64,000 bases of DNA from positions 1 to 64,000 of the forward strand of contig CAJURZ010000010.1 in assembly GCA_910588905.1 (NCBI GenBank), in the 5' to 3' direction. The stretch is from an uncultured Eggerthellaceae bacterium. GTDB taxonomy: Bacteria > Actinomycetota > Coriobacteriia > Coriobacteriales > Eggerthellaceae. The notes below the pieces were generated by a model. That model made no database searches and was not told where the DNA came from. It saw only the letters and a program-made list of their open reading frames with translations. A program made the position numbers and the translations under genes. Of the stretch, positions 22,452 to 32,429 are shown one piece after another (the stretch's first letter is position 1; each line of letters opens with the position of its first letter).

Positions 22452-25436
22452 TCAGGTCAGGTCTACGAAGGTGAAGCACCGGCCACTTTGCTTGATGATA
22501 TCAGCATTCCCCACGCTGCAGATATGACGCCCCTCCGCCAGCACCTGAAGCGGATCGGCTAATTGGCGCACGCTGGCCAGAGTAGCGCTCAGCACCTCTT
22601 CGCGCGTCTTCCTGAGATCTGAGTCGGTACAGCCGGTGAAATGCATGATGTCTTGGCGACGCACCAGATTGCGCGGCTTCAGCGGTGCATCCAGCGAAGC
22701 CACGGTGCTCACCACATAGCCCTCGAACTCATCCTGAGACATATCCGAGGTACGCAGCCAATCCGGCGCACTCAAGAATGCCTCCAGGGTAGGGTCGATC
22801 CTCGGGTCCCGGTAGGAATGGAACAGGGTGTTTCCCCCGCGACGGCTGGCAAACCCTACCCCGTAGGCACCCCCCACCACGCGGACCTCGTTCCAAAGAT
22901 AGCTCAGCGTGATCATCTTCGATGCCAACAACCATTCTCCCGAGAACGGAGCACCGGCACTGTGACGGTCCGCCACCAGAGCGGTGAAGGTGATATCCGT
23001 AGATACCCCGAAAGCCTCGTGGAGGTCCTCTGGATCAGGCACATGCAAGCGTCGCTCAGGCCTCTCAGCCCTGAATCCCAATCGGCAGCCAGCCGCCATG
23101 TAGGCATCTAGGTCCTCTTGGCTCCCCGCGAAGGAGAGCGTGCAATTATCATCCGTGAAGATGCGGTGTGCCAGTTCTTCCAGCTTGCTCACGAGGTCCT
23201 GACAGCGCAGATCGAAATCATCTATCAGCTCTCGCAGGAAGAGGTAGGAATCGATGCCCGCAATCTGCTCTTTGGCCTTCGCGGTATGGGTCACGTAGGA
23301 TAACGCCCGATTCGCCGCCGTACTATGGCCGGACATGGCGAAGGATTGCTCCAGGGCCACCTTGCGCTGCACCAGCATGTCGTAGATCCGAGAGGTATCT
23401 GCGAAGTTCGTGCGAGCGAGCACCTCATCGGTGAGCGCCCCCGCGAAGCCCGCGTTCTCAGGGAGCGCCGAGGCTGAAGCCAGGAAGAGCGCCCGCGCGC
23501 GGTCATCATCGTCGGACTTGTACACATCCGCTGCGAAGGTCAGGTTCCCCAGCCTGCCCTGAGCCAGAGTATCCAGCTGGGCGGCTGTATGCGCATCCGT
23601 ATCCATGCGCCCCAGGACCATTGCCAATACCGCCACATAGGGCAGCTCTTCGAAGGAAACGCGATCCAGGTCATAGTAGCGCGTGAAGTAGGCTATCCCG
23701 TGGGTCTCCACTTCGTGGCGCAAAAGGGGGAGCGGCCCTTGGTGCTCCAAGCCGAAAGGAGGCTCTTCGGGCGCCTCCGCCAAGTCAGACACTGCCAGCT
23801 TCGGCAGCTTGGACAGGGCATCCGGGCTGTCTGGAGCCATCTGAGCTTCCACCAGCTGGCGCTCCTCCTCTTCCAAGGCTTGAAGGGAGGAGGGCGTAAG
23901 CTCTGCTTCTAGCCGCTTCAAGCGCCCGTCGGAGGCAGTCTGCTCCTCGGCAGCCACCGGCACGAGCTGAGCTTGCCCATGGTGTCGGCTCTCCAAGAAG
24001 ACTTCCTGGAGAAGCGTGCAGAACCAATCCGTATCCGCCTTGGCTTTGAGATCGGCTAGCATGTCCTCATAGCGGATGTAGGCCAGAGCATCCCGCTCAT
24101 CATAGAGCCAACCGTTCATGGCGGACATGGAGTAGACCACGCCATCAGCCATGCCGAAGTTATGCTCCCGCAAGACGAATTCCGCATGGGCGATGGCTGC
24201 GTGCAGCAGCTCCGGGTCAAGAGCCCCCTTCGCCAAGCGCTCTATCTCCGCGAGCACCAGCGCCTCGAACTGCTCCTCGGCCTGAGGTTTCGCTCCCTTG
24301 AGCTCCATCATGACGAAGGGCTGGAGCAGGGAGTCCATGAGGCTGGCATGGAAGTCATCGCCCAGCTTCGCGTCGATCACCGCCCGCTTGAGCGGGGCTT
24401 CGTTGGAACCGGCGATAGCGTCCACCAGGATATCCACAGCCAAGGCACGCTCCACCTCATGAGAGGTACCCACCACATACCCCAGCGCCAGGCAGGCATT
24501 ATCAGGGGCCGTGACCATCTCTCGACGGGCATCCATCTTGATGACGGGCTCTTGGAGCACGAGAGGGTTCACGGGTGCGCCCTCGGGGGTGGCAGGCATC
24601 TTGGAGAGGTATCCCTCGTCCAAGAACGACAGCATGCGCGCAGCGTCCACCGCGCCGTAGAGGATGATGTAGGCGTTATCTGCCCGGTAATGGCGCTCAT
24701 GGGCATCCAGGAACGCCTCGTAGGTGAGGTCAGGGATGGCCGCAGGCGTGCCACCGGATTCGAAGCGATAGGTGGTATCCGGGAAGAGCGCTGCTGACAG
24801 CGTGTCATAGAGGACGGATTCCGGCTCTGACAGAGCACCTTTCATCTCGTTATAGACCACGCCGTTGTAAGCAAGGCGCACCTCGGAAGGGTCAGAGGTG
24901 GTAGGGATGGCTGTTTCTTCGGGTCGGAGCTCGGACGCCTCCCCTTCGCTCACCGCCTGCGGAAGCTCTGCCCGCAAAGCCTCCAGGTGCCAGCCTTCCT
25001 GCTTGAAGATGTTCTGGTTGCGGTAGATATTGGGATGGAAGACCGCATCCATGTACACGTCGGTCAGGTTCATGAGGTCCGTCATGTTGGTCGACGCTAC
25101 TGGATACATGGTCTTATCCGGGAAGGTCATGGCATTCAAGAACGTCTGCATGCTACCTTTGAGCAGATTGACGAACGGCTCCTTCACCGGGAACCGCTCA
25201 GAGCCGCAGAGCACAGAATGCTCCAGGATATGGAAGACGCCGGTGTCATCCGCTGCCGGTGTCTTGAAGGTGATGGAGAAGGACTTGTCCACGTCCTCAT
25301 TCTGAAGGAACAGCAGCTTCGCTCCGCTGACCCGATGGACCATGAGGAACGCCGTTCCGTCTATCTCGCTGACGGCCTCAACGCCCAGAACCTGGAAGCC
25401 TGATCCCTCTGCCGCCTCGGTCACTTCCTCATGCAT
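22452..25436 (-). CDS. M16C insulinase-family metallopeptidase
   Basis: Large (994 aa) zinc peptidase resembling presequence protease/CYM1 (M16C), which digests short unfolded peptides in a closed chamber. The inverted zinc motif HILEH is at residues 69-73, and the third ligand is probably the Glu in VVYNEMKGALS. The first half is the active M16 pair. The second half carries the degenerate pair and the M16C-associated domain. There is no signal peptide, so it is probably cytosolic. Confidence 0.9.
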   Translation of the reverse strand: MHEEVTEAAEGSGFQVLGVEAVSEIDGTAFLMVHRVSGAKLLFLQNEDVDKSFSITFKTPAADDTGVFHILEHSVLCGSERFPVKEPFVNLLKGSMQTFLNAMTFPDKTMYPVASTNMTDLMNLTDVYMDAVFHPNIYRNQNIFKQEGWHLEALRAELPQAVSEGEASELRPEETAIPTTSDPSEVRLAYNGVVYNEMKGALSEPESVLYDTLSAALFPDTTYRFESGGTPAAIPDLTYEAFLDAHERHYRADNAYIILYGAVDAARMLSFLDEGYLSKMPATPEGAPVNPLVLQEPVIKMDARREMVTAPDNACLALGYVVGTSHEVERALAVDILVDAIAGSNEAPLKRAVIDAKLGDDFHASLMDSLLQPFVMMELKGAKPQAEEQFEALVLAEIERLAKGALDPELLHAAIAHAEFVLREHNFGMADGVVYSMSAMNGWLYDERDALAYIRYEDMLADLKAKADTDWFCTLLQEVFLESRHHGQAQLVPVAAEEQTASDGRLKRLEAELTPSSLQALEEEERQLVEAQMAPDSPDALSKLPKLAVSDLAEAPEEPPFGLEHQGPLPLLRHEVETHGIAYFTRYYDLDRVSFEELPYVAVLAMVLGRMDTDAHTAAQLDTLAQGRLGNLTFAADVYKSDDDDRARALFLASASALPENAGFAGALTDEVLARTNFADTSRIYDMLVQRKVALEQSFAMSGHSTAANRALSYVTHTAKAKEQIAGIDSYLFLRELIDDFDLRCQDLVSKLEELAHRIFTDDNCTLSFAGSQEDLDAYMAAGCRLGFRAERPERRLHVPDPEDLHEAFGVSTDITFTALVADRHSAGAPFSGEWLLASKMITLSYLWNEVRVVGGAYGVGFASRRGGNTLFHSYRDPRIDPTLEAFLSAPDWLRTSDMSQDEFEGYVVSTVASLDAPLKPRNLVRRQDIMHFTGCTDSDLRKTREEVLSATLASVRQLADPLQVLAEGRHICSVGNADIIKQSGRCFTFVDLT

Positions 25437-25509
25437 GGATGCTTCCTTTCCCTTGAACCCTCACAGACGAACAGAGATCCGCTTTGCGGAAACGACCGAG
25501 AAGCTTGGC

Positions 25510-26448
25510 TTAGGCGAGAGAGGTATCGGAGGCGCTGGAGCTGGAAGAAGAACTTGCCTCAGCATCCCCTTCCGTGGCTTCTGCACCCTCCTCCGGCTCA
25601 TTCGCGTCAGAGACCTTCGCCTTAGCCTCCACCTTGGGCACATCGGTCAGCACCACAGCGGTGCCCAGCCACTTGTCCTCGATGACCCCCACCAGGCCGT
25701 TGTCGATGATGGCGGTGAGCGCTCCCTGGACGGCCTCTTGCAGCTCCGCATTATCCGACTTGACGCCGATGCAATAACCGCTGGCCGTGTCCATCAAGCA
25801 GACCACCTCAACGGGGACGTCCTGGAGGTTCGCCGCATACATGCCAATGACCGCATCCGATGCTACGAAATCCACTGAACCACTGGAAAGGTCAGAGAAG
25901 GCCGTAGCCAGATCCCCCGTTGAGGCCAGAGCCTCCTCACCGAAGGCGTTGGTCACCGCCCACGCGCTCTTGGAGGAGATCTGGGCGGCGATCTTCGGCG
26001 TCACTGCCCCTGTGGGCATTTGAGCACCCGAGCCTTCCTTGGCGAAGAGCACCACGCCCGTGGGCAGGTACTGCTCAGAGTGCCAGATGCCCTCGGTCTC
26101 ATCCACGCTCTCCTGACCCATGACGATGTCCACTTCGCCCTCTGCGAGTGCCTTGTCAGCATCGGCCCCTACGTCCTGGATATCCACCTTGAGCCCCAGT
26201 TCGTCAGCGATGGCAGAGGCGATATCAACATCGATGCCGATGATCTTCTCGTTGCCCTGGCCGGCAAGCGGGGAGCGCTGGGTGTTCACACCCACGCGCA
26301 GCACGCCCTCTTCCCCAATGGCCGGGGGTGCCAGGGTGGGCTCACCCAAGCTGGGGGTGTACTCCTCTTGGCTGGAGCAGCCCGCCAGAGCAAAAGCCGC
26401 AACCACGCAGAAGGCCAGCGCCAGAAGGCATACGATCTTCTTATGCAT
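25510..26448 (-). CDS. Amino-acid-type solute-binding lipoprotein (family 3)
   Basis: 312-aa binding protein for a polar amino acid or similar solute. The signal peptide ends in a lipobox (FALAGC, Cys24). The family 3 fold is seen in VLRVGVNTQRSPLAG, IGIDVDIASAIADELG and GEVDIVMGQESV. The C-terminal 40 residues are a low-complexity Glu/Ala/Ser tail with a run of seven serines, unusual for the family. No permease or ATPase gene adjoins it, so it either uses distant partners or acts in sensing. Confidence 0.85.
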   Translation of the reverse strand: MHKKIVCLLALAFCVVAAFALAGCSSQEEYTPSLGEPTLAPPAIGEEGVLRVGVNTQRSPLAGQGNEKIIGIDVDIASAIADELGLKVDIQDVGADADKALAEGEVDIVMGQESVDETEGIWHSEQYLPTGVVLFAKEGSGAQMPTGAVTPKIAAQISSKSAWAVTNAFGEEALASTGDLATAFSDLSSGSVDFVASDAVIGMYAANLQDVPVEVVCLMDTASGYCIGVKSDNAELQEAVQGALTAIIDNGLVGVIEDKWLGTAVVLTDVPKVEAKAKVSDANEPEEGAEATEGDAEASSSSSSSASDTSLA

Positions 26449-26876
26449 CAGATCCCTTTCGTCGATGGATCATATCGTGGGAGGTATTCTCTCACACCTC
26501 CCACGCCAGCGCATGACGGGGAGGGAACTTCATCCGGCTGACCTAGTCTTTGCCCCCACACTCGCGCACTGGAGGTCTGCGCTGAAGGCGCTCGCGCTCT
26601 CTCGTCCGCCCAGACGGTGCGTCCGGAGATATCAACGGACGGTGCGACTTACTTCTAGAATACGCCATGCTCACACCGCGGAAGCCGCGGATGCTTACGT
26701 GGACCCTTTCGACCGCATCTGCCCTGGGCTAGGCGGATGGCTCCGCCGCAACTACAGACCCGGATGAAGCTCGCGCAGGATTCTAGCAAATCGGCGCGGA
26801 TCCGTGATGGATCCCTGTCGAAGAGGTGAAGGGGGTGCGGCAGATATCTGCAAGGTGCGCAGTCATAATCAAACCC
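26449..26876. other. Intergenic region with several hairpins
   Basis: No gene seen. A 10-bp perfect inverted repeat (CGTGGGAGGT, 26476-26485, with ACCTCCCACG, 26496-26505) lies directly upstream of the -10-like TATGAT of the binding-protein gene, where an operator would sit. Further hairpins are CCGCGG-AAG-CCGCGG near 26677 and GGCGGA-TGGC-TCCGCC near 26731. I looked for SAM, lysine, cobalamin and c-di-GMP aptamer cores and found none I can support. Confidence 0.5.
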
Positions 26877-27629
26877 ATGGAGAAGCAAGAGCAGGCTGCG
26901 AAGAACATGGTCATCCGGGCGGCAGCGTTGGCGAAGGAAGCAGTCCTCGAGACCCTCTGGCCTACCCGGTGCGCTGTCTGTGACGTGCCGGGAGAGCTGA
27001 TATGCAAGGGTTGCCGAAGCGCCCTGATGTTCATCGACGTGAACGATGCTTGCCCGCGCTGCGGCGCACCCTTCGGTCGCTGTCAGTGCACTGAATGCAA
27101 CGACACCATGTTGACCGCAGCAGACAGGGAGGACTTGCCTGTGACCGCCATGGCCAGCGTGCTGTTGGCGGATGAAGGCGCTCGGCGCATCGTGACCGTC
27201 TATAAGGACGGCAACGAGCGGCGGCTCGCCCCTGAGATAGCCCGTCTCATGGCTCGCTTCATCCCGCCGGAATGGTCCCAGGCCCACCTCACCTACATCC
27301 CCGCCACCAAGGCAGCCCTGCGCAAACGCGGATTCGACCATGCGGAGCTCCTTGCAAGGGAGCTGGCGAACCTGACCAGCATGGACGGGTCAGTTCTGCT
27401 TGACCGACCCAAGAGCGCCGATCAGCGAAGGTTCGACCGTCGGGGACGCCAACGGAACATGGAAGGACGCCTCTCGGTGCGGCCGGGAGTCCCCATGCCC
27501 GCGAACGTGCTCTTGTTGGATGATGTCTGCACGACGGGAGCCACCCTCTTCGCCGCAGCCGACCGTCTTCTGGAGGCGGGAGCCCATGAGGTCTACGCCC
27601 TCACCTTCGCGAAGGTCTTAGCCAGCTAG
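26877..27629 (+). CDS. comF: ComF-family phosphoribosyltransferase
   Basis: About 250 aa. An N-terminal zinc-binding part (CAVC, then CKGC, CPRCGAPFGRCQC) is followed by a phosphoribosyltransferase domain with the PRPP loop VLLLDDVCTTGATL. ComF acts in DNA uptake in transformable bacteria, probably near the helicase that pulls ssDNA in; no other competence gene is in the window. The start is uncertain: ATG at 26877 has a poor ribosome site, GTG at 26826 has a weak one very close. Confidence 0.82.
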   Translation: MEKQEQAAKNMVIRAAALAKEAVLETLWPTRCAVCDVPGELICKGCRSALMFIDVNDACPRCGAPFGRCQCTECNDTMLTAADREDLPVTAMASVLLADEGARRIVTVYKDGNERRLAPEIARLMARFIPPEWSQAHLTYIPATKAALRKRGFDHAELLARELANLTSMDGSVLLDRPKSADQRRFDRRGRQRNMEGRLSVRPGVPMPANVLLLDDVCTTGATLFAAADRLLEAGAHEVYALTFAKVLAS

Positions 27630-27647
27630 CGCCCGAAGAGGGACCCC

Positions 27648-28976
27648 TTAGGCGGTAGGACGCTCCACAGAACTGGCCTCAGCATATTCAGCCACGTCCA
27701 CCGAGATGGTGTGCTTGATGGGCTTCCAGCGCGCCTTCGCCACCAAAGCGTACAACGCGATGGGAATGTAGGTCAGCATGAAGAACGGGAAGGTCACGGC
27801 TGATATCACCTTGCGCCGTGCGCTGGCACGGATGCTGTTCCATTCCACGAAGGTGGTCAGCACGCCGAAGACGAACATGAACATGAGGTAGTTGAACAGG
27901 CAGAAGAAGATGGAGGAGATGGAACTGGCGATGGCCACTCCCAAGCTGATCACCCCGGTGAGCGAAAGGGCGATGATGACTGCATTGAAGATGATGGAGA
28001 TGATGGTGAGCAACATGCCCGGCGCGATGGTCATCAACATGTCATAACAGGCGAACCGATGCCCGCGCTCATTGGTGAAGATGCCCCGGGCCAGCCCGAT
28101 GGCATAGCGGGAGAACACCTGGTAGAACCCCTTCGCCCAACGGGCTCGCTGATTCCAGGAATCCCGGAAGGTGGTGGGCTGCTCGTCGTAGAGGATAGCT
28201 TTGGGGTTGTAGGCGATGCGCAGGCCGTTGGTGATGGAAGAGGCGGAGAACTCGATGTCTTCCGTGAGCAGGTGCCACTTCCAGCCCCCTGCTTCTCGCA
28301 GCACCTCATCAGCGATGAAGAAGCCCGTACCCGACACCGCACAGGAAGTGTTGAGCGTGAGCCGTGCCTGGTTCAGGAACTTCGCCTCCCGCAGGAACCA
28401 AACACCATAACCGGCAGATATCCAGTTGGAATCGAAGTTCTTGGAGTTGCGATAGCTGGTAGAGGCCTTCGCGCCACCGTCGAAGGTCTTGTTCATCTCA
28501 CAGAAGTAGTTCGCATCCAGCACGTTGTCAGCATCGAAGACGAAGTAGGCCTCGTGGCCTGCGTCGGGGAATTGGCTCCAGATGGACTTCAGACCAAAGT
28601 CCAGGGCGTAGCCCTTCCCTACCAGCTCCTGATTGAACCGCTGGAATACGGTGGCCCCGGCATTGCGTGCCACCTCTGCTGTGTCATCTGTGCAGTTATC
28701 AGCGATGACGAAGATGTCTATGAGCTCTTGAGGGTAGCTCTGAGAGCGAATGGAGGCTATCAGGTCCGCTATGACCGCGCTTTCGTTCCGAGCCGCGATG
28801 AGCACCGCGTACTTGTGATCCCTGGATGCGGCAGCCTGGGGAGCCTTCCGCGTGAGGACGACGAAGACATAGTAGAGCTGATAGGTATAGCAAACGGTGA
28901 AAGCGAAGAAGACGCAGAAATTGAAGATGTCGATGAAAGAAAGCGCCGCCATCGACTGCGACAGTTCCTGGAACAC
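27648..28976 (-). CDS. Processive GT2 glycosyltransferase (membrane)
   Basis: 442-aa membrane glycosyltransferase of the cellulose/hyaluronan/poly-GlcNAc synthase type. One N-terminal helix is followed by a GT-A domain with VLIAARNESAVI, DADN, TED and the QRARW motif of processive enzymes. Three or four C-terminal helices follow. It likely makes or extends a surface polysaccharide; the sugar is unknown. GTG at 28976 is chosen because AAGGAGAGAT sits directly upstream. An ATG at 29030 would have no such site. Confidence 0.85.
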   Translation of the reverse strand: MFQELSQSMAALSFIDIFNFCVFFAFTVCYTYQLYYVFVVLTRKAPQAAASRDHKYAVLIAARNESAVIADLIASIRSQSYPQELIDIFVIADNCTDDTAEVARNAGATVFQRFNQELVGKGYALDFGLKSIWSQFPDAGHEAYFVFDADNVLDANYFCEMNKTFDGGAKASTSYRNSKNFDSNWISAGYGVWFLREAKFLNQARLTLNTSCAVSGTGFFIADEVLREAGGWKWHLLTEDIEFSASSITNGLRIAYNPKAILYDEQPTTFRDSWNQRARWAKGFYQVFSRYAIGLARGIFTNERGHRFACYDMLMTIAPGMLLTIISIIFNAVIIALSLTGVISLGVAIASSISSIFFCLFNYLMFMFVFGVLTTFVEWNSIRASARRKVISAVTFPFFMLTYIPIALYALVAKARWKPIKHTISVDVAEYAEASSVERPTA

Positions 28977-29093
28977 ATCTCTCCTTCTTTGCAGGGACCT
29001 TCCCTCGGCTTGAGAGCGAATGCCCTGCAAAACCGAAGCTGACAGATTATAGACCTAGAATGTGGAGGTTTGGAGGTGAACCGCCCGCTACGG

Positions 29094-31829
29094 CTAGCGG
29101 AGCATGTGCTCCAGGGCGTCGAAGAGCTCCGTCACCTGAATGGGCTTCGGAAGATGCCCATTCATCCCACACTCCAATGCACGCTTGCGATCCTCCTCGA
29201 ACGCATCGGCCGTGACCGCCAGGATGGGTATCTGAGAGAGCACGGGATCATCCATGGCTCGAATGGCCCGCGTTGCATCATAGCCATTCATGACAGGCAT
29301 CTGGATATCCATGAGCACCAGCTGATAGGCATCTCTGTCGGCTGCAGCCATCTTATCCACCGCACCTTGGCCATCCACCGCATAATCCACCTCGAAGCCC
29401 GCATCCTCTAGGAGCGTGATGGCTATCTCGCGGTTCAGCAGATTGTCATCCACCAACAGTACCTTGCAGCCCTGGAAGGATTCCAGGGCTGCCGCCCCTG
29501 CCTCCAAGGCCCCTTGCCCCGATGCCGCCGTCTCTTCAGAGCAGCAAGGGAACGTCAAGCAGATGTCGAATTCGCTACCGACACCCTTTTCGCTCCGTAC
29601 CTCTATGACGCCTTCCATCATGTCGATCAGGCTCTTGGTGATGGCCATCCCCAAGCCCGTCCCTTGGATGCCGCTCACGGTGGACGTGCGCTCACGCTCG
29701 AAGGGATCGAAGATGTGGTGGATGAATTCCGAGGTCATCCCGATGCCATTGTCTTGGACGAGGAACTGATAGGCGATGCGCCCTTCAGGGGCATCCGGGC
29801 GCTCCCGGGCGATCAGGCGCACCTTGCCGCCCGGCTCTGTGAACTTCACCGCATTGCCCAGCAGATTGAGGAAGACCTGATCTATCTTCAGCCGATCAGC
29901 CATCACCGTTGCATCCTGGATGCCCGCGGTATCGAATGACAGCGAAAGGCCCTTGGCCTCTGCCTCGGGCTCCATGATGGATGCCAGATCATCCATGATG
30001 TCGCTCATCTTGCAGGGCCTGGCTTCCAGGGCGATCTTCCCTGATTCTATGCGGCTCATATCCAAGATGTCATTGATGAGGCTCAGCAGATGGGCACTGG
30101 ACGCATGGATCTTGCCCAAGTATTCACGCACTTGATCGGTGTTATCTATGTGGCTGGTCGCCAGAGAGGTGAAGCCCACGATGGCATTCATGGGCGTGCG
30201 TATGTCATGGCTCATATTCGACAGGAAGAGGCTCTTGGCTTCGCTGGCATGACGCGCTTGGGCCAACGCTTCCTTCAGCATCTCCTTCTGATTCAGCTCT
30301 TCTCGCGTTTCGGCATCCACATTGCGGAAGCCCACTACCACGAAGCGCTGATCCTCATCCCAGTCCCCCGCTTTCACCACCGTGCTCTGGCAGTACTTCA
30401 AGCCGTCTCCCTCATGGGCGCGATAGAGGAGATGGAACCGGTCTCGACCCTCCAGTTCCTTGAGAATGCCCGCAGTGGTGCGCAGCGGTGCCAGACCCGA
30501 CCGGTCCTCAACGAAGACGCAATCATCGATGTACCCACCCAGGGTACGCTCAAGGCTGACAGGTTCCTGGAAGGTGCCTGGGAAGCGGTGAGAGCGACGG
30601 AGGGGCTCGCCAGTGTCGCTATCCAAGTCAAAGGCGAAGACGGCAGTGTAGTCAGCGCTGAGCGCCTGGACCAAGGCTTGCTGCCGCCGCTTGCGCATCT
30701 CCTCGACCTGCTTCTGTTCAGAGTTATCGAGGAGGAACCGCTGATAGAGCAGCTCACCGTCCTTTTCGATGAGCTTGATATTGCCCATGACATGAATCAC
30801 CTTGCCATCATCATGGCGCACCCGATATTCGGTGCTGATGGAATCACCCACGTTCGTGATGGACTTCAGCCGCTCCCGTATCTTCAGCGCATCCTCTTCG
30901 AAGACCGAGGTGGCGAACATGTCGAAGCCATCCTCCAGCATCTCTTCCACCGTCTCGTATCCAAGGATCCTGAGCGCTGCCTGGTTCACGCCCAGCACGC
31001 GAGAGCCGTCGATGCTATGGGTGAGCACCCCGCATTCCATGGATGTGAAGATGGTCTCCAAGGTCTGGTTCTTCTCGATGAGATCGCGCTCGTAGGCGCG
31101 CTCTTGGGTGATGTCGATGGCAACGCCCACGGTGCCCATGACCGTGCCGTCAGGGTTGTACAAGGGTGACTTATAGGTGGTCAGAAGCCGCGTATCCTCG
31201 CCGCTTTGCACTACCTCCTCAGACACGCAGGTCTGCTGGGTGGACATGACCTTCTCTTCGGATTCGATGCAAGCCGGGTCATCCTGCTCTACATCCCAGA
31301 TGTAGGCGTGACCCCTTCCCTGCACATCATCCTTCGGCTTGTTCACCGTAAGGCAGAAGCTGTCATTGACCTTCTCATGGATGCCGTCTTTGGTCTTGTA
31401 CCAAACCAAACAGGGAATGGAATTGATGGTTGCCTCAAGGAATTGGGAGGTCTCCCAGGCATCGGCCCGCTCCTTGAAGCGCTCCTGCCAGCGACGGAAG
31501 CGGAAAGCCGCCTCTTCCTCAGCAAGGGGAGCTATCCAGATGTCTGTCAGCTGATCCTCAAGGGGAAGGAGCGAAGGCACGAGCTCGGCAGGAGCAAGGA
31601 CGATGAGCTCACCTTCGCAGGACCGCCCTTCGAAGGTGCGAACGAGCTCTGCTGCGTCCTCAGAGCTGGCAAGGGACACGACCATCAGATCCGCCCCAGC
31701 AGCATCCAATTGCTGGAGGCTGCATCGGGAGACATGGTGGTCGAAGGGACCTACAGGGGATGCCTGCTCCAGGGTAGCGAGAGCAGCATCCGAACCTACG
31801 AGCCTGATGTCGATAGAGCCGTGATACAT
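29094..31829 (-). CDS. Hybrid PAS sensor histidine kinase/response regulator
   Basis: 911-aa soluble signalling protein. Residues about 1-115 look like a worn receiver fold without the usual acidic pocket. Then come two clear PAS domains (about 125-375; the first with DITQERAYERDLIEKN after it) and a third PAS-like stretch. The kinase follows (phospho-His in NMSHDIRTPMNAI; N-box LGNAVKFT; DNGIGM and GTGLGMAI) and then a C-terminal receiver (phospho-Asp in LMDIQMPVMNG). No membrane helix, so it senses an intracellular cue. No output regulator gene adjoins it. Confidence 0.9.
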   Translation of the reverse strand: MYHGSIDIRLVGSDAALATLEQASPVGPFDHHVSRCSLQQLDAAGADLMVVSLASSEDAAELVRTFEGRSCEGELIVLAPAELVPSLLPLEDQLTDIWIAPLAEEEAAFRFRRWQERFKERADAWETSQFLEATINSIPCLVWYKTKDGIHEKVNDSFCLTVNKPKDDVQGRGHAYIWDVEQDDPACIESEEKVMSTQQTCVSEEVVQSGEDTRLLTTYKSPLYNPDGTVMGTVGVAIDITQERAYERDLIEKNQTLETIFTSMECGVLTHSIDGSRVLGVNQAALRILGYETVEEMLEDGFDMFATSVFEEDALKIRERLKSITNVGDSISTEYRVRHDDGKVIHVMGNIKLIEKDGELLYQRFLLDNSEQKQVEEMRKRRQQALVQALSADYTAVFAFDLDSDTGEPLRRSHRFPGTFQEPVSLERTLGGYIDDCVFVEDRSGLAPLRTTAGILKELEGRDRFHLLYRAHEGDGLKYCQSTVVKAGDWDEDQRFVVVGFRNVDAETREELNQKEMLKEALAQARHASEAKSLFLSNMSHDIRTPMNAIVGFTSLATSHIDNTDQVREYLGKIHASSAHLLSLINDILDMSRIESGKIALEARPCKMSDIMDDLASIMEPEAEAKGLSLSFDTAGIQDATVMADRLKIDQVFLNLLGNAVKFTEPGGKVRLIARERPDAPEGRIAYQFLVQDNGIGMTSEFIHHIFDPFERERTSTVSGIQGTGLGMAITKSLIDMMEGVIEVRSEKGVGSEFDICLTFPCCSEETAASGQGALEAGAAALESFQGCKVLLVDDNLLNREIAITLLEDAGFEVDYAVDGQGAVDKMAAADRDAYQLVLMDIQMPVMNGYDATRAIRAMDDPVLSQIPILAVTADAFEEDRKRALECGMNGHLPKPIQVTELFDALEHMLR

Positions 31830-31876
31830 ACGCCACTCCCGAAGAAGTCGTGAGATTATCGTTTGAAGTCCTTTGC

Positions 31877-31882
31877 ATTATA
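31877..31882 (-). promoter_or_regulatory. -10 box of the hybrid kinase gene
   Basis: Perfect TATAAT on the minus strand, about 48 nt before the ATG at 31829. A weak TTGCGA lies 15 nt upstream as -35. Confidence 0.5.
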
Positions 31883-32017
31883 ACGATTTGGAAACAATCG
31901 CAACCAGAACAGGAGAAGCGCCGCTGGGCCGCTAAGGCCAGAGGCCCGGAAGCTCAGGGTCCGCACCCGCTTTCGCCTCGTTGCTGAGCAACCCATGCTC
32001 GCTCCTCTCATTCGTCC

Positions 32018-32047
32018 TTGACAGCTATCGCTCCCCTTCGCTAGAGT
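32018..32047 (+). promoter_or_regulatory. Promoter of the T-box/ECF operon
   Basis: Perfect -35 TTGACA (32018-32023), an 18-nt spacer and -10 TAGAGT (32042-32047). Transcription would begin near 32054, just before the T-box leader. Confidence 0.65.
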
Positions 32048-32059
32048 GCTCTCCAATCG

Positions 32060-32360
32060 AATAACTCTAAACCGTTGAGGCGAAAGTCAAGCCAGAGGGG
32101 CACTTACAGAGAGCGGGCGCAGCTGAGATTCCCGCAGAACGCTAACTGGTAAATGGGTCGCCGAGGGAAAGGGGAAAGGCCGAAGGCATCAAAAGCCAAG
32201 GCCGAGTATCTGGACCGTGAGCCCGCGTCAGAGGCAGGGTGGGTGATGGCCCATCCGTGAGCGGGTCCCTTCGGGGACCAAGCAAAGGTGGCACCGCAGG
32301 TCAAAAGCCTGTCCTTTGAGGTCTTATCCAAGGCCGCAAGGGACAGGCTTTTTTTGTTTC
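32060..32360 (+). promoter_or_regulatory. T-box riboswitch, tryptophan-type
   Basis: The leader carries the T-box core AAAGGTGGCACCGCAGG (32284-32300), preceded by stem I features: AGAGAGC at 32108-32114 (AG bulge) and a GCGGG/CCCGC distal stem. The specifier candidate TGG is at 32147-32149. The T-box bulge UGGC would pair with a tRNA end whose discriminator is G, which fits tRNA-Trp. An intrinsic terminator follows, so uncharged tRNA-Trp should favour read-through into the ECF genes. The specifier position is inferred from motif order, not from a computed fold. Confidence 0.85.
32303..32352 (+). terminator. Terminator arm of the T-box
   Basis: AAAAGCCTGTCC pairs with GGACAGGCTT, followed by seven T's. 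The left arm overlaps the end of the T-box antiterminator, giving mutually exclusive folds. Confidence 0.85.
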
Positions 32361-32429
32361 TGAGAGCACGCGGGGAGAGGCATTCGAGAAAGCCCGGTCG
32401 GTCCTACCGACCCGATGAAAGGAAAGTTC

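Noticed and set aside
26449..26876. Possible riboswitch upstream of the amino-acid-binding lipoprotein
   Set aside because: A GGGGGCAAAGACTAGG stretch on the minus strand briefly resembled a c-di-GMP-I aptamer, but the remaining conserved parts are missing.
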